The notes below the pieces were generated by a model. The model searched no databases. It worked only from the letters and a program-made list of their open reading frames with translations, and was not told where the DNA came from. The translations under genes were made by a program, and so were the position numbers. A stretch of 64,000 nt of DNA from Spirochaetota bacterium (lineage in GTDB: Bacteria; Spirochaetota; UBA4802; UBA5550): assembly GCA_017999915.1 (NCBI GenBank), contig JAGNKX010000008.1:1-64000 (forward strand), in the 5' to 3' direction. Positions 24,791-33,778 of the stretch are shown one piece after another (position 1 is the stretch's first letter; each line of letters opens with the position of its first letter).

Positions 24791-25174
24791 ATGCCGAAGT
24801 TTCTATCAGACGAATGGTTCGCGAAGGTTGACGAGATGACAAAGGCCGCCGCCAGCCTTGAGATACCGAAGGCCATGAAGGACGTGGTGGTGAACCTCAC
24901 CGTGGAGAATGGCGGCGCCACGGTGGCCATGTGCATCGACGGTGGCATCATCCGGAAGGGCCATGTACCCAGGGCCGACGTGGACATGTCGATGCCGGCG
25001 GAGTACGCACTTTCCATCTTGGTCCGGGGCGACTGGTCCGTCGGCATGAAGGGATGGGTGGCGCGGAAGATCAAGCTGTCCGGGAACATGCGCAAGCTCA
25101 TCCCCCTGCAGGTGTACAAGGAAACGGCCTCCCAGGAGGCGCTGCGAAAGCAGATAGAATCGATCACCGGCTGA
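24791..25174 (+). CDS. SCP2 sterol-carrier-like domain protein, 127 aa
   Basis: From the ATG at 24791 (AAGGAG upstream) this is a single SCP2 domain: a helical start MPKFLSDEWFAKVDEM, strands VVNLTVENGGATVAMCIDGGIIRKG, then ADVDMSMPAEYALSILVRGDWSVGMKGWVARKIKLSGNMRKLIPLQ, typical of lipid or acyl-CoA binding SCP2 modules. The frame is open 57 codons further upstream, but that part lacks a ribosome site and homology. It probably binds a hydrophobic ligand in the cytoplasm. Confidence 0.82.
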   Translation: MPKFLSDEWFAKVDEMTKAAASLEIPKAMKDVVVNLTVENGGATVAMCIDGGIIRKGHVPRADVDMSMPAEYALSILVRGDWSVGMKGWVARKIKLSGNMRKLIPLQVYKETASQEALRKQIESITG

Positions 25175-25384
25175 TCATTCATCGCCGCCTTCGTCCCGGT
25201 CATCGGAGTCGTCATACAATTGGGCCGCCCGCTCCAGTGGACAGTTCGACACGAAGACCGGGCCCCAGGGGGCCTCGAAAACATGGCGCGCCGTGGTCAT
25301 GCCGCCGTGGCTGCAGAGGACCACTGAGCCGTAGTGTGTGAAGTGGAACCGGCATTCGCGGCAGTCATCCATGATGACGACCAT
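25175..25384 (-). CDS. small cysteine-containing protein, 69 aa
   Basis: It starts at the ATG at 25384 with GGAGGGA upstream on the minus strand. The C-R-E-C pair at residues 8-11, CSHGG near 24 and NCP near 48 could bind zinc or an iron-sulfur centre; the tail is strongly acidic. Its stop abuts the convergent SCP2 gene. No known family recognised. Confidence 0.55.
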   Translation of the reverse strand: MVVIMDDCRECRFHFTHYGSVVLCSHGGMTTARHVFEAPWGPVFVSNCPLERAAQLYDDSDDRDEGGDE

Positions 25385-25430
25385 GGCGATGCTCCCTCCG
25401 GTGAATGCGCCGCCGCGGCCGCCTTTTCCC

Positions 25431-25682
25431 CTATCGCCTTTTTATAAGGTTCACTATGGCAAGGAGAATCAGCGCGCCCACCAGGGCGGCGACTATCGAC
25501 CCGATGATCCCGCCGAAGGAAATCCCAAGAAACCTGAACAGCCAGCCGCCGAGGAACGATCCCGCCACGCCGATGATGATGTTCCAGAGGAGGCCGAAGC
25601 CGCCGCCTTTCCAGATCACGCCGGCCAGCCATCCCGCCACGAGGCCGATCGCCAGAAGAATGAGAATGCTTGTCAATGTCAT
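25431..25682 (-). CDS. GlsB/YeaQ/YmgE family stress membrane protein, 83 aa
   Basis: Three hydrophobic, glycine-rich helices with the family pattern: IGLVAGWLAGVIWKGGGFGLLWNIIIGVAGSFLGGWLF and a C-terminal IVNLIKRR. This is the 'transglycosylase-associated' small inner-membrane family, often stress-induced; biochemical function not established. AAGGAG precedes the ATG. It is probably co-transcribed with the 69-aa gene downstream. Confidence 0.88.
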   Translation of the reverse strand: MTLTSILILLAIGLVAGWLAGVIWKGGGFGLLWNIIIGVAGSFLGGWLFRFLGISFGGIIGSIVAALVGALILLAIVNLIKRR

Positions 25683-25855
25683 GGATTGCTCTCCTTGGGT
25701 TGGTATATGTCCGCATCATGCACCGGGGCCGGGAAAATTCAATAATAAAATATATTAGTGAAAATGGGTTCCGCGCCCTCAAAAATCTCACCCTGATCCA
25801 GGAGGGGAGGGAGGATTTTGACCGGATAAAAAATTTTTATTTTTTTATCCAGAAC

Positions 25856-25884
25856 TTGACAATATTCTAAAATACTGTTATATT
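25856..25884 (+). promoter_or_regulatory. strong sigma-70-like promoter of a 42-codon gene
   Basis: TTGACA at 25856-25861 and TATATT at 25879-25884 are separated by exactly 17 bp. The predicted transcription start is about 20 nt ahead of the small gene's AGGAGG. Confidence 0.7.
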
Positions 25885-25913
25885 ATATAATTAATCGAAG
25901 GAGGTACAAGACA

Positions 25914-26042
25914 ATGAATTCTTCAGGCGGATTTTGCAGAGACAGCTCATGCAAGAATTACAGGTCCAATGAAATGATATTCAATGACAGGTCCCTGGCA
26001 TCATCGAGAAACTTCTTCTCGTTTAAATATATCTCCTGGTAA
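25914..26042 (+). CDS. candidate 42-aa small protein
   Basis: The ATG at 25914 follows AAGGAGG by ten bases and is preceded by a near-consensus promoter. The TAA stop at 26040-26042 is followed 8 bp later by a 14-bp-stem terminator. The whole unit is therefore a compact single-gene transcript. The peptide is polar, with Ser/Asn/Arg and two Cys (residues 8 and 13), and an aromatic end FFSFKYISW. No family recognised. It could instead be a small RNA with incidental coding capacity, but the strong ribosome site argues for translation. Confidence 0.62.
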   Translation: MNSSGGFCRDSSCKNYRSNEMIFNDRSLASSRNFFSFKYISW

Positions 26043-26050
26043 CATGAAAA

Positions 26051-26086
26051 ACAGGAAGGCGGGGTCACGAGGCCCCGCCTTCCTGT
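26051..26086. terminator. bidirectional terminator, 14-bp perfect stem
   Basis: ACAGGAAGGCGGGG (26051-26064) pairs perfectly with CCCCGCCTTCCTGT (26073-26086) around an 8-base loop, between the small plus-strand gene and the convergent TPR gene. Confidence 0.75.
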
Positions 26087-26097
26087 AATGTATTTCT

Positions 26098-26949
26098 CTA
26101 GGCCAGTTTCTTCTTGTGCGACTGGATCAGCTTTTCGGCTTTTTTGTATTCGCCTTTGAAAATGTAAAGCATGCTCAGCTTCGTAAGATCCAGCACCTGG
26201 GCATCCCGCCGGGCCAGGTCATCCTCAAGCTCGGTGATGGCCGTTTCGATATCGCCGATTTCCTTCATCTTGTTTTCGAACGTCAGCTTGTCAAGATACT
26301 TCTTGAAGCGGGCATACTCGGGCCTGCATTCCAGGGCCTCGGTGAGGTAGGAAACGGCCTTGTCGTAGCTGCCGAGATAAAAATGACAGAAACCGTAGAA
26401 CCGGTTGATGAAAGACTTGTCCTCGGCGAGGTCCCATACCCGGTCGAGGCACTCAATGGTTTTCCGGTATTGCTTCCGCTCATAGTAGATATGGGCGAGG
26501 AGAAAGTTGGCCTTCAGGTGGCGCCGGTCCATCGCGATAACCGCCTGGAGGTACTCCTCGGCCTTCTTGTATTCGTTCCTGGTGTAATGAACGAGGCCCG
26601 CGTAATAATTCCCTTCCAGGAAATAGGGCTCCTGCTTGATCGATTCCATGAAGTATTTCAGGGCCTGGTCGTAATTCTTGCGGTTGTAGTGTTCGACTCC
26701 CAGGTTGAGGAGCACACGGTAGTGCTTTTCGATTTTCAGCGCCTCGAGGTATGACAGTATCGCCTTTTCGGAATCGCCCATCCGCGTGTAGATCTCGCCG
26801 ATATTGTTGTACGCGGCCACAAAGTCAGGATACGCGTCAATGGCGCGGCGGTATTCCCTGAGGGCCGCGTCCAGGTTGCCATGGTTGGAAAGCTCCAGGG
26901 CGTTGTTGTACATCGTTACGATTTCTCTCGGAACCGAGCTGCTTATCAT
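26098..26949 (-). CDS. tetratricopeptide-repeat protein, 283 aa
   Basis: About seven TPR units fill the chain (NNALELSNHGNLDAALREYRRAIDAYPDF, AAYNNIGEIYTRMGDSEKAILSYLEALKIE, and so on), ending with a short coiled segment and a last TPR. There is no signal peptide from the ATG at 26949, so it should be cytoplasmic. That start has GAGGGA upstream; the open frame extends 36 codons further without one. TPRs mediate protein-protein contact. It diverges from the cyclase gene at 27437; partner unknown. Confidence 0.85.
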   Translation of the reverse strand: MISSSVPREIVTMYNNALELSNHGNLDAALREYRRAIDAYPDFVAAYNNIGEIYTRMGDSEKAILSYLEALKIEKHYRVLLNLGVEHYNRKNYDQALKYFMESIKQEPYFLEGNYYAGLVHYTRNEYKKAEEYLQAVIAMDRRHLKANFLLAHIYYERKQYRKTIECLDRVWDLAEDKSFINRFYGFCHFYLGSYDKAVSYLTEALECRPEYARFKKYLDKLTFENKMKEIGDIETAITELEDDLARRDAQVLDLTKLSMLYIFKGEYKKAEKLIQSHKKKLA

Positions 26950-27154
26950 AGTCGTCCCTCTTGCACGTAATTTTTTCGTGATACGGAGCTTAACCGGATA
27001 CCGGCCCCCTGGTCGGAAAATATCAAACACAGGCCGCCGGTGATTATGCCGCATCAATATTCATATCGGCGCGGGGCCCTGTTTTTTTAAGTAAAAGTTG
27101 CTCTTCTTCAATCCGGACATTCAGGGTCATCGTCCCCCCCCAGCGCCATTTTGA

Positions 27155-27261
27155 CCTCATCCCCCTGTCCCTTCTCCTTATTAAGGAGAAGGGGAGCAGT
27201 ACTAAATTATTCTTTACTTCCCCCCTCTCCGCTGTGCGGAGAGGAGGCCGGGGTGTGAGGA
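27155..27261. repeat. nested intergenic inverted repeat (family copy)
   Basis: CCTCATCCCCCTGTCCCTTC opens the element and GGGGTGTGAGGA closes it. CTTCTCCTTATTAAGGAGAAG is an internal perfect hairpin, and CCTCTCCGCTGTGCGGAGAGG another. It lies between two divergent genes. The surrounding 26950-27436 also holds TTGACA at 27361-27366, a possible promoter for the cyclase gene. Confidence 0.7.
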
Positions 27262-27436
27262 TGAAATGGAACGAGAGGAAGATAGTGCAATGAGGGAGTA
27301 TGCGGCAAGCTATTATCGGGGCTGCAGAATAGCCGATACTCCAGGAGAAAAATATTAATCTTGACAAGTTACCATTAAACAGTAAATATCTTTTCATAAA
27401 TTGCCGCCCGTGATTATTAACGAGAGAATGTGCTCT

Positions 27437-29155
27437 ATGTTTGTCAAAAAAGTAAACAATACAAGGGTCTGGCCGGTAACTCTAAAGATCATCATAACCT
27501 TCAGCCTTTTCATACTCATATCAAATTTTTCCACCAATTACATCAATTTCGTATTCAACAGGTCCCAGCTCTTCAGCCAGATGAACCAGCTCCTCACCAA
27601 GGACCTGAAAACCATCTACACCTATTGCAACGACCAGTTCGAAATATACCAGTTCGACAAGAATCTCGAGGGCTCGGTGCTGAGCATGGAGAAGAAGGGA
27701 AAGCACGAGCTGGGCCTTACCCCGGAGAGCGGGCAGCGGGAGCTCCGCCACGATAAGGCCGTCTTCCTGGGCTTTGACGCGGAGGGGAAGGTTCTTTTCC
27801 AGGCCTCCAGCGATCAGGTCCCGCGGCACAAGGACTTCGGGGACGAGAAGTGCCTCAAGGAGCTGATGGCGGGCCTGGGAGCCGGAAAGGACGAGGGTCC
27901 CCTCTATTTCCGGTTCAACGGCATGGATTATTTCGGGATGTACAAGTACAACCCGAAGTGGAAGGCCTTCATCGTCCGCGCCGAGGAGCGCGAGGAGTTT
28001 TACGGGGAGACCCGGAAAAACATGATCATCATCAGCTCCGTCATCATCGTCATCACCATCGTGGTCGGCGGCATCGGCATCTTCATCCTCCGGTTCCTGC
28101 TCCGGTACATCGACATCATAACACGGTCCATCATGAGGATGATCAAGTCGCAGCAGCTTGACCTTATCGACCTTTCCGGCGCGACCAACGACGACATCAC
28201 CTACCTGGGCGCGGCCTTCAACTCCCTCTCGGGCACGGTGGACAATCTCATCCATATCTTCCGCAAGTTCGCCAACCAGGACGTGGTGCTCAAGGCGTAC
28301 CGGGAGCGGATGGTGAAGCTCGAGGGAACCAGGCAGGAGCTCACGATCCTTTTCTCCGACATCAAGAGCTTCACCTTCATCACCGAGACCCTTGGCACGG
28401 ATATCATCAAGCTCCTGAACCTCCACTACGACCGGGCCATCAGGGAGATCGTGAACCTGGACGGGGTCATCGGCTCCATCATCGGCGACGCTCTCCTTGC
28501 CGTGTTCGGTGTCCTGGAAGGCTCGAAGAACAAGTCGTACCAGGCGGTCATGGCCGCGTACAAGCTCCACGAGGTGACACAGCTCCTGGGTCTCCGGATG
28601 ACCGCCATCCGGGACGAGATAATTTTAAAGAAGGGGAAGCTCTCCGGCGACGAGGAAAAGATATACAAGGCGGTGCTTCTCGAGATCGGCGTGGGCATCG
28701 ACGGGGGCGAGGTCTTTTACGGCACCCTGGGCTCCTACGTGCGGATGACCAACACGGTCATCGGGGACAACGTCAATTCGGCCTCGCGGATGGAGGGGCT
28801 CACGCGCGTGTACAAGGTCCCGGTCATCTGCTCCGAGTACGTCAAGAAGGACATCGAGGCCGCCATGGAGTCCCCCGGGCTCCATTTCGTGGAGCTGGAC
28901 ACCGTCATGGTCAAGGGAAAGACCATGGGACAGAAGATATACTGGCCGATCCTGGAAAGCGAATTCGACAAGGTTCTGGCCGAGCAGCTGTCCGCCTATG
29001 AGCTCGGCCTCGAGCTCTATTACCGCGGCGACTGGACCGCCGCCAACGCGAAGTTCAAGAAATGCAAGCTTCCGGTTGCCGAGATGTTCATCGAGCGGAC
29101 CCAGGAACGGCCTCCGAAAGGGTGGAACGGAATATGGGAAATGAAAACGAAATAA
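27437..29155 (+). CDS. membrane class III adenylate/guanylate cyclase with extracellular sensor, 572 aa
   Basis: TM1 (about residues 12-35), an extracytoplasmic domain of about 160 residues, TM2 near 200-220 (IIISSVIIVITIVVGGIGIFIL), a HAMP-like linker, then the catalytic domain. That domain has metal-binding Asp308 in LFSDIKSFTF, a second Asp in IGDALLAVFG, and NSASRME with the transition-state Asn and Arg. An insertion (about 70 residues, HEVTQLLGLRM... to GKLSGDEEK) splits the domain. It converts ATP (or GTP) to the cyclic nucleotide on an external cue. It overlaps the next gene by 22 bp. ATG at 27428 is an alternative start. Confidence 0.87.
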   Translation: MFVKKVNNTRVWPVTLKIIITFSLFILISNFSTNYINFVFNRSQLFSQMNQLLTKDLKTIYTYCNDQFEIYQFDKNLEGSVLSMEKKGKHELGLTPESGQRELRHDKAVFLGFDAEGKVLFQASSDQVPRHKDFGDEKCLKELMAGLGAGKDEGPLYFRFNGMDYFGMYKYNPKWKAFIVRAEEREEFYGETRKNMIIISSVIIVITIVVGGIGIFILRFLLRYIDIITRSIMRMIKSQQLDLIDLSGATNDDITYLGAAFNSLSGTVDNLIHIFRKFANQDVVLKAYRERMVKLEGTRQELTILFSDIKSFTFITETLGTDIIKLLNLHYDRAIREIVNLDGVIGSIIGDALLAVFGVLEGSKNKSYQAVMAAYKLHEVTQLLGLRMTAIRDEIILKKGKLSGDEEKIYKAVLLEIGVGIDGGEVFYGTLGSYVRMTNTVIGDNVNSASRMEGLTRVYKVPVICSEYVKKDIEAAMESPGLHFVELDTVMVKGKTMGQKIYWPILESEFDKVLAEQLSAYELGLELYYRGDWTAANAKFKKCKLPVAEMFIERTQERPPKGWNGIWEMKTK

Positions 29156-30459
29156 AGGATATCGTCAAGGGGCAGTCGCTCTTTCTTCCTGATGAGATCT
29201 ACGACCAGGAAGGGTTAACGAAGGTCTATGTCCTCGAGGAGGAGTACGCCCGGACCAGAAAGAACAAGAATTACAAGCTCTACCTCTTCATCCTTCTTTT
29301 TATCGGGGTCGTCGTCGGGGGCGTCATTCTCTTCAAGCTGTACCGGGACTGGCGGGACAGGATCATCAACGTGGACATCACCGAGTTCGAGGACCTGCGC
29401 CTGAAGGAGGTCATCGATTCGGCGCGGAAACGGGGGAGCAACATCGACGTGCTCCGCATCGAGATGCAGATCCTCGAGGTGGACATGCTCGGCGAGATGC
29501 TGAGGGTCAGGAAGGATATCTATGCCCGGGAGGCGGCGCTCCTCTCCCAGGGCCTGCCCGACGACGAGATGGACCGCCGGGTGTCCGCCCTCAGGAGCGA
29601 GGAGGAGTCCCGGATCAAGCGGACCAGGGCCTCGTACCAGGCGCAGATACGGCGCAAGAAGGCGGAGATAGGGGCCCTGCAGGACGCGCGGGAGAAGGAG
29701 GAAAAGGAGCTCGCCGCCAAGGGCGCGGAGACCAGGATCACCAACGCCGACCGCCTCTACAACCTGCAGATGAAGAGGCTCAAGGACAAGCAGGACACCG
29801 GCGTCGAGGCCCTGAAGAAATACTATGACAACTACATGGAGTACGTCACGTTGAGGTACAACCCGGTGCTGGACAGGCAGCCGGTGAGCGGCATCATCGG
29901 GGCGAAAAACGACGCCTCCCTGGTGCGGGGCGGCATTCTCAAGGAATACAACCCCCTCCTGGGAGAATGCGGTTTCAGCTCCGATGACTTTGGCGTGCTC
30001 CGGAAGCATATAAGCGACGAGGTGACCGTGCTCAAGAGGCTGATGAGGGTCCCCTACAAGAACTCGGTGCCGCCGGCGCTGAAGGCCATCGACGGCCTCT
30101 CCGGCTCCATCGTCCGCGATTACGAGAACCTCTGGAGCGCCCTCGCGCAGACGCTGAACGGCAGGAACCAGCAGATCAAGAAATACGATTATCTCTTCGA
30201 CTTCGTCCTGAGCGCCAAGAAGGAGAACGGCCTGGTCCTCGACCCGCGGGATACCGGCGCCATCCTGGTGCGCATGAACCGGTCGCTGAAGATCGAGGAT
30301 GGCCAGTCCGCGTCGGTCTATAACGGCGACCGCTTCGTCGCCAGGGTCAAGCTGTATCACGACGGCCAGGGCAATTACCGCGCCAGGGTCGTTTCCATGG
30401 CGAACAAGAAGGCGGTCATCCAGCCGACAAACCGCGTGATGCTTGACACGAAGAAATGA
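29134..30459 (+). CDS. single-pass membrane coiled-coil protein of unknown function, 441 aa
   Basis: A cytoplasmic head of about 47 residues is followed by one membrane helix (YKLYLFILLFIGVVVGGVILFKLY), a long charged coiled coil at about residues 85-235 (ESRIKRTRASYQAQIRRKKAEIGALQDAREKEEKELAAKGAE), and a mixed C-terminal domain with a short strand-rich end (SASVYNGDRFVARVKLYHDGQGNYRARVV). No known domain recognised. It starts inside the cyclase gene with GGTGGA upstream, so it is translationally coupled and probably works with that cyclase, for example as an extracellular sensor or scaffold. Confidence 0.75.
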   Translation: MGNENEIKDIVKGQSLFLPDEIYDQEGLTKVYVLEEEYARTRKNKNYKLYLFILLFIGVVVGGVILFKLYRDWRDRIINVDITEFEDLRLKEVIDSARKRGSNIDVLRIEMQILEVDMLGEMLRVRKDIYAREAALLSQGLPDDEMDRRVSALRSEEESRIKRTRASYQAQIRRKKAEIGALQDAREKEEKELAAKGAETRITNADRLYNLQMKRLKDKQDTGVEALKKYYDNYMEYVTLRYNPVLDRQPVSGIIGAKNDASLVRGGILKEYNPLLGECGFSSDDFGVLRKHISDEVTVLKRLMRVPYKNSVPPALKAIDGLSGSIVRDYENLWSALAQTLNGRNQQIKKYDYLFDFVLSAKKENGLVLDPRDTGAILVRMNRSLKIEDGQSASVYNGDRFVARVKLYHDGQGNYRARVVSMANKKAVIQPTNRVMLDTKK

Positions 30460-30503
30460 GCGGGGCCTGAGGCGGGGAGCGTTACCCGCTTGCTTGAGTA
30501 TCC

Positions 30504-31277
30504 ATGAAGATCGCCACATATAATGCCAATTCCATCAGGGCGCGGATGCCCCTGCTCGAGCGGTGGCTTGCCTCCGCCCGCCCCGACGTGCTGTGCCTGC
30601 AGGAGACCAAGGTCGTCGACGGCGAGTTTCCCGCGGCGGAGATCGAGGGCCTGGGATACCGGGCCGTATTTCGCGGCGAAAAATCGTACAATGGCGTCGC
30701 CATCCTGAGCCGCCACGGCTTCGAAGACGTCTCCTACGGGTTCGACGGGAGCGGAAGCGACGAGGGGACGAGGCTCGTCGCCGCGCGCGTGATGGGCGTG
30801 GACATCGTCAATACCTACGTGCCCCAGGGCACCGCGCCCGATTCGGAAAAGTTCCAGTACAAGCTCCGGTGGTTCGGCCGCCTCCTCGAGTATTTCAGCG
30901 GGCGCTTCCGGACGGGGGACCGCCTTGTCTGGCTCGGCGATTTCAACGTGGCGCCGGAGCCGATCGACGTCCATGACCCGAAACGCCTCCTCGGCCACGT
31001 GGGCTACCACCCGGACGAGCACCGGGCCCTGGCCGCGGTGAAGGACTGGGGTTTTGTCGACATCTTCCGGAAGCACCGGCCCGAGGCGGGCCACTATTCC
31101 TTCTGGGACTACCGGGTGCGGGACGGGGTCGCCCGCGGCCTGGGATGGCGCGTGGACCATATCTGGGGGACCGGGGCCATGGCCGCCCTGTCGACGGGCG
31201 CGGCGATCGACCGGGAGCCGCGGACCTGGGAAAAGCCCTCGGATCACACCCCGGTGATCGCGGAATTCTCCCTATGA
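30504..31277 (+). CDS. xthA: exodeoxyribonuclease III
   Basis: 257 aa. AP endonuclease and 3'-5' exonuclease of base-excision repair. Motifs: YNANSIRARMPLL, LCLQETKV (metal-binding Glu), YNGVAILSR, NTYVPQG (catalytic Tyr), WLGDFNVAP (Asp/Asn), FVDIFRKHRP, YSFWDYR, WRVDHIWG and the terminal SDHTPVIAEF with catalytic Asp-His. A complete ExoIII with the expected length. Its stop overlaps the start of the next gene (ATGA), so a repair gene sits inside a signalling operon. Confidence 0.95.
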   Translation: MKIATYNANSIRARMPLLERWLASARPDVLCLQETKVVDGEFPAAEIEGLGYRAVFRGEKSYNGVAILSRHGFEDVSYGFDGSGSDEGTRLVAARVMGVDIVNTYVPQGTAPDSEKFQYKLRWFGRLLEYFSGRFRTGDRLVWLGDFNVAPEPIDVHDPKRLLGHVGYHPDEHRALAAVKDWGFVDIFRKHRPEAGHYSFWDYRVRDGVARGLGWRVDHIWGTGAMAALSTGAAIDREPRTWEKPSDHTPVIAEFSL

Positions 31278-33778
31278 TGCCGGCGGCCGCCATGGACGGA
31301 ATGAAGCGCCATCCCGGACTGCTCCTGCCCCTCTGCATAATCCTTGCGGTCATGCTGCCCCGGTCCGCCGGGGGAAAGACGGTGGAGCTCGACGATGATC
31401 TATCCAGGGTCAATCTCGGAAGGACCATGGAAATCCTCGAGGACCCGGCGGGGAAATGGGGCATCCAGGATGTGTCCGGCGCCGTTCTCTCGAAGTCATT
31501 CAGGCAATCCCAGGAAGAATATCCCGTGTTAGGGTTCACGCGCTCCGCCTACTGGGCGCGCTTTACCGTCTCCAACCGGGGCGATCGCGCCATCGAGTGG
31601 TGCCTTGAAGTGGCCCATCCGCAGATGGAGCGGATCAACCTCTACATGGTCGATGACGAGGGGAAGCTCATGGAAGAGCGCGCCTCGGGTGATATCCTCC
31701 CCTTCTCCTCTCGGGAGGTCCCCTTCGTCAACGCGGTATTCTCCTTCACGGAAACGGAGATGAGCAGCCGCACCTGCTATGTGCGCTGCCAGTCGCGGGG
31801 GCCCATGGACCTGTTTCTCACCATCTGGTCCCCCCGGGCGCTCAATGACCATGTCGCCAGGATGAACGTCATCTTCGCCATCTATTACGGCGCCATGATG
31901 GTCATGGTCATTTACAACCTGTTCCTTTTTCTCTCCCTCCGTGACCGGAGCTTCCTGTATTACGTGCTTTACTGCCTTGCCTTTATCGGGTTCCAGCTGT
32001 GCCTGAACGGCCTCGCCTTCCAGTACCTCTGGCCGGACCATCCCTGGTGGGCCAAGCAGAGCATCCCCTCCTGGGTGATCCTGACATCGATCTTCGCCAT
32101 TCAATTCGTGAGGTACTACCTGGACACGATGCATTACGTTCCCGCCATCGACCGGGTGATGAAGGCGGCGCTGCTCCTCTACGCCGTGGTGATTCCGGTG
32201 ACCTTTTTCGCGGATTACTCCGTAACCATCATCGCCCTGATCGGGCTGACCATGATACTGGCGGTCTTCCTCTATGTCGTTTCGATCAAGGTGCTGATGA
32301 TGGGAAACCGGGCCGCACGCATGTACATCATCACCTGGGCGGCCTTCTGGATCGGGACCCTGGTCTATTCCCTGAAGCTCTTCGGGATCATCCCGGACAA
32401 CTTCGTAACGCGGTGGCTTCTGCAGATATCGTCGCTGGCGCAGGTGATCCTGCTCTCACTTGCCCTGGCGGACAGGATCCGCTTCATGACCGAGAAGATG
32501 GAGGCCGCCAACGAGAACCTGGAGGGCAAGGTGAAGGAGCGTACCCGCGAGCTCAACCGGGCCCTCCTCCTCATGGAACGGAAGGACAACGAGATTCAGA
32601 AGGAGTTCGACCTGGCGGGCGATATCCAGCACGGCCTGCTCCCGGAGACGCCCTATTACCACGAGGGCGTCAAGGTGGTGGCCTACTACCAGTCGATGGG
32701 CAAGGTGGGCGGCGATTTTTACGACATCTTTATAATGAAGGGCGGCTACCTGGGTGTCCTCATAGCCGACGTATCGGGCCACGGCATGCCGGCCGCTTTC
32801 ATCACGGCCCTGGCGAAGATCAGCTTCGCCGAGGCGATCCAGACGTCGCTCTTCCCTGCGGACATTTTCCGCCACGTCAACAACGAGCTGGTCAAGGCGA
32901 TAAAGACCGATGATTTCGTCACCGCCTTTTTCGCGGTCATCAGCCCCACCCGGGACATCTTCTACTGCAACGCCTCGCACCAGATGGCGCTGGTCCTCCG
33001 GAAGGACAGCATGTCCGTCGAGAACTGGGACACCAACGGCCTCTTTATGGGGTATTCCCTCGAATCGAACGCCATGTACGTGGACGGGCAGAACCAGCTC
33101 GGGTACGGCGACCGGATACTTCTCTATACTGACGGCATCGTGATCGCCGTTGACAAAAGCGGCGATCCCTTCGGGGAACTGCGCCTGGAGCGGATCTTCA
33201 CGGATACCGGGCCGCTTCCTCTGGAAGAGGCCCGGGACCGCATCATCCGGGAATGCCGGGAACACGCCGACGGCGTCCCCCAGACCGACGACATGACCAT
33301 GGTGCTGATCGAGATCGACCCGGCATACCGCGACCTCGTGGAATTGCGCGAACGCGCCTTCAAGCTCATGTGGAGCCAGCATTACCAGGACGCGATCCCG
33401 CTCCTTTCGAAGGCGCTGGGGATCAACGCGGAGGACGAGCAGTCGCACCTCTTCATCGGCGAGTGCTATCTGAAGATCGGAGACTACACCAGGGCGGTGG
33501 AGCACCTGGAGCTGTATCTTGAGAACAACGAGTTCGACGCCAACGTGTGGTACAATCTCGCCTGGGCCCACTACTGCATGGATGATTTTGCCGGCACCAT
33601 CAAGTACTCCTCCCGGGCCTCAAGCCTTAAAAGCAGCTTCATCGACGCCATGATGCTGACCGGCCTCTCCCTGAAAAAGACGGGCCAGCGGAGGGAGGCC
33701 CGTAAGGTCTTTGAAAAGATCCTCGCCATCGAGCCGGACAACGACATGGCGGAGATCGAGCTGAGGGAGATCAAGTGA
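31274..33778 (+). CDS. 7TMR-DISM receptor with SpoIIE PP2C phosphatase and C-terminal TPRs, 834 aa
   Basis: In order: signal peptide (to about 35); 7TMR-DISMED2 extracellular beta domain (about 40-190); DISM 7TM block (about 195-405); coiled coil with EKVKERTRELNRALL; SpoIIE-type PP2C (about 440-670) with metal-binding VGGDFYDIF, IADVSGHGMPAA, YTDGI and QTDDMTMVLIE; then three TPRs (about 680-834). It should dephosphorylate a Ser/Thr protein, classically an anti-sigma antagonist, when an external ligand is sensed. The attached TPRs are unusual and may recruit the substrate. It overlaps xthA and the next gene by a few bases. Confidence 0.88.
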   Translation: MMPAAAMDGMKRHPGLLLPLCIILAVMLPRSAGGKTVELDDDLSRVNLGRTMEILEDPAGKWGIQDVSGAVLSKSFRQSQEEYPVLGFTRSAYWARFTVSNRGDRAIEWCLEVAHPQMERINLYMVDDEGKLMEERASGDILPFSSREVPFVNAVFSFTETEMSSRTCYVRCQSRGPMDLFLTIWSPRALNDHVARMNVIFAIYYGAMMVMVIYNLFLFLSLRDRSFLYYVLYCLAFIGFQLCLNGLAFQYLWPDHPWWAKQSIPSWVILTSIFAIQFVRYYLDTMHYVPAIDRVMKAALLLYAVVIPVTFFADYSVTIIALIGLTMILAVFLYVVSIKVLMMGNRAARMYIITWAAFWIGTLVYSLKLFGIIPDNFVTRWLLQISSLAQVILLSLALADRIRFMTEKMEAANENLEGKVKERTRELNRALLLMERKDNEIQKEFDLAGDIQHGLLPETPYYHEGVKVVAYYQSMGKVGGDFYDIFIMKGGYLGVLIADVSGHGMPAAFITALAKISFAEAIQTSLFPADIFRHVNNELVKAIKTDDFVTAFFAVISPTRDIFYCNASHQMALVLRKDSMSVENWDTNGLFMGYSLESNAMYVDGQNQLGYGDRILLYTDGIVIAVDKSGDPFGELRLERIFTDTGPLPLEEARDRIIRECREHADGVPQTDDMTMVLIEIDPAYRDLVELRERAFKLMWSQHYQDAIPLLSKALGINAEDEQSHLFIGECYLKIGDYTRAVEHLELYLENNEFDANVWYNLAWAHYCMDDFAGTIKYSSRASSLKSSFIDAMMLTGLSLKKTGQRREARKVFEKILAIEPDNDMAEIELREIK

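Noticed and set aside
29215-30519. A 434-codon minus-strand frame opposite the coiled-coil membrane protein
   Set aside because: Composition is typical of antisense of a GC-rich gene, and it shows no domain or ribosome site.
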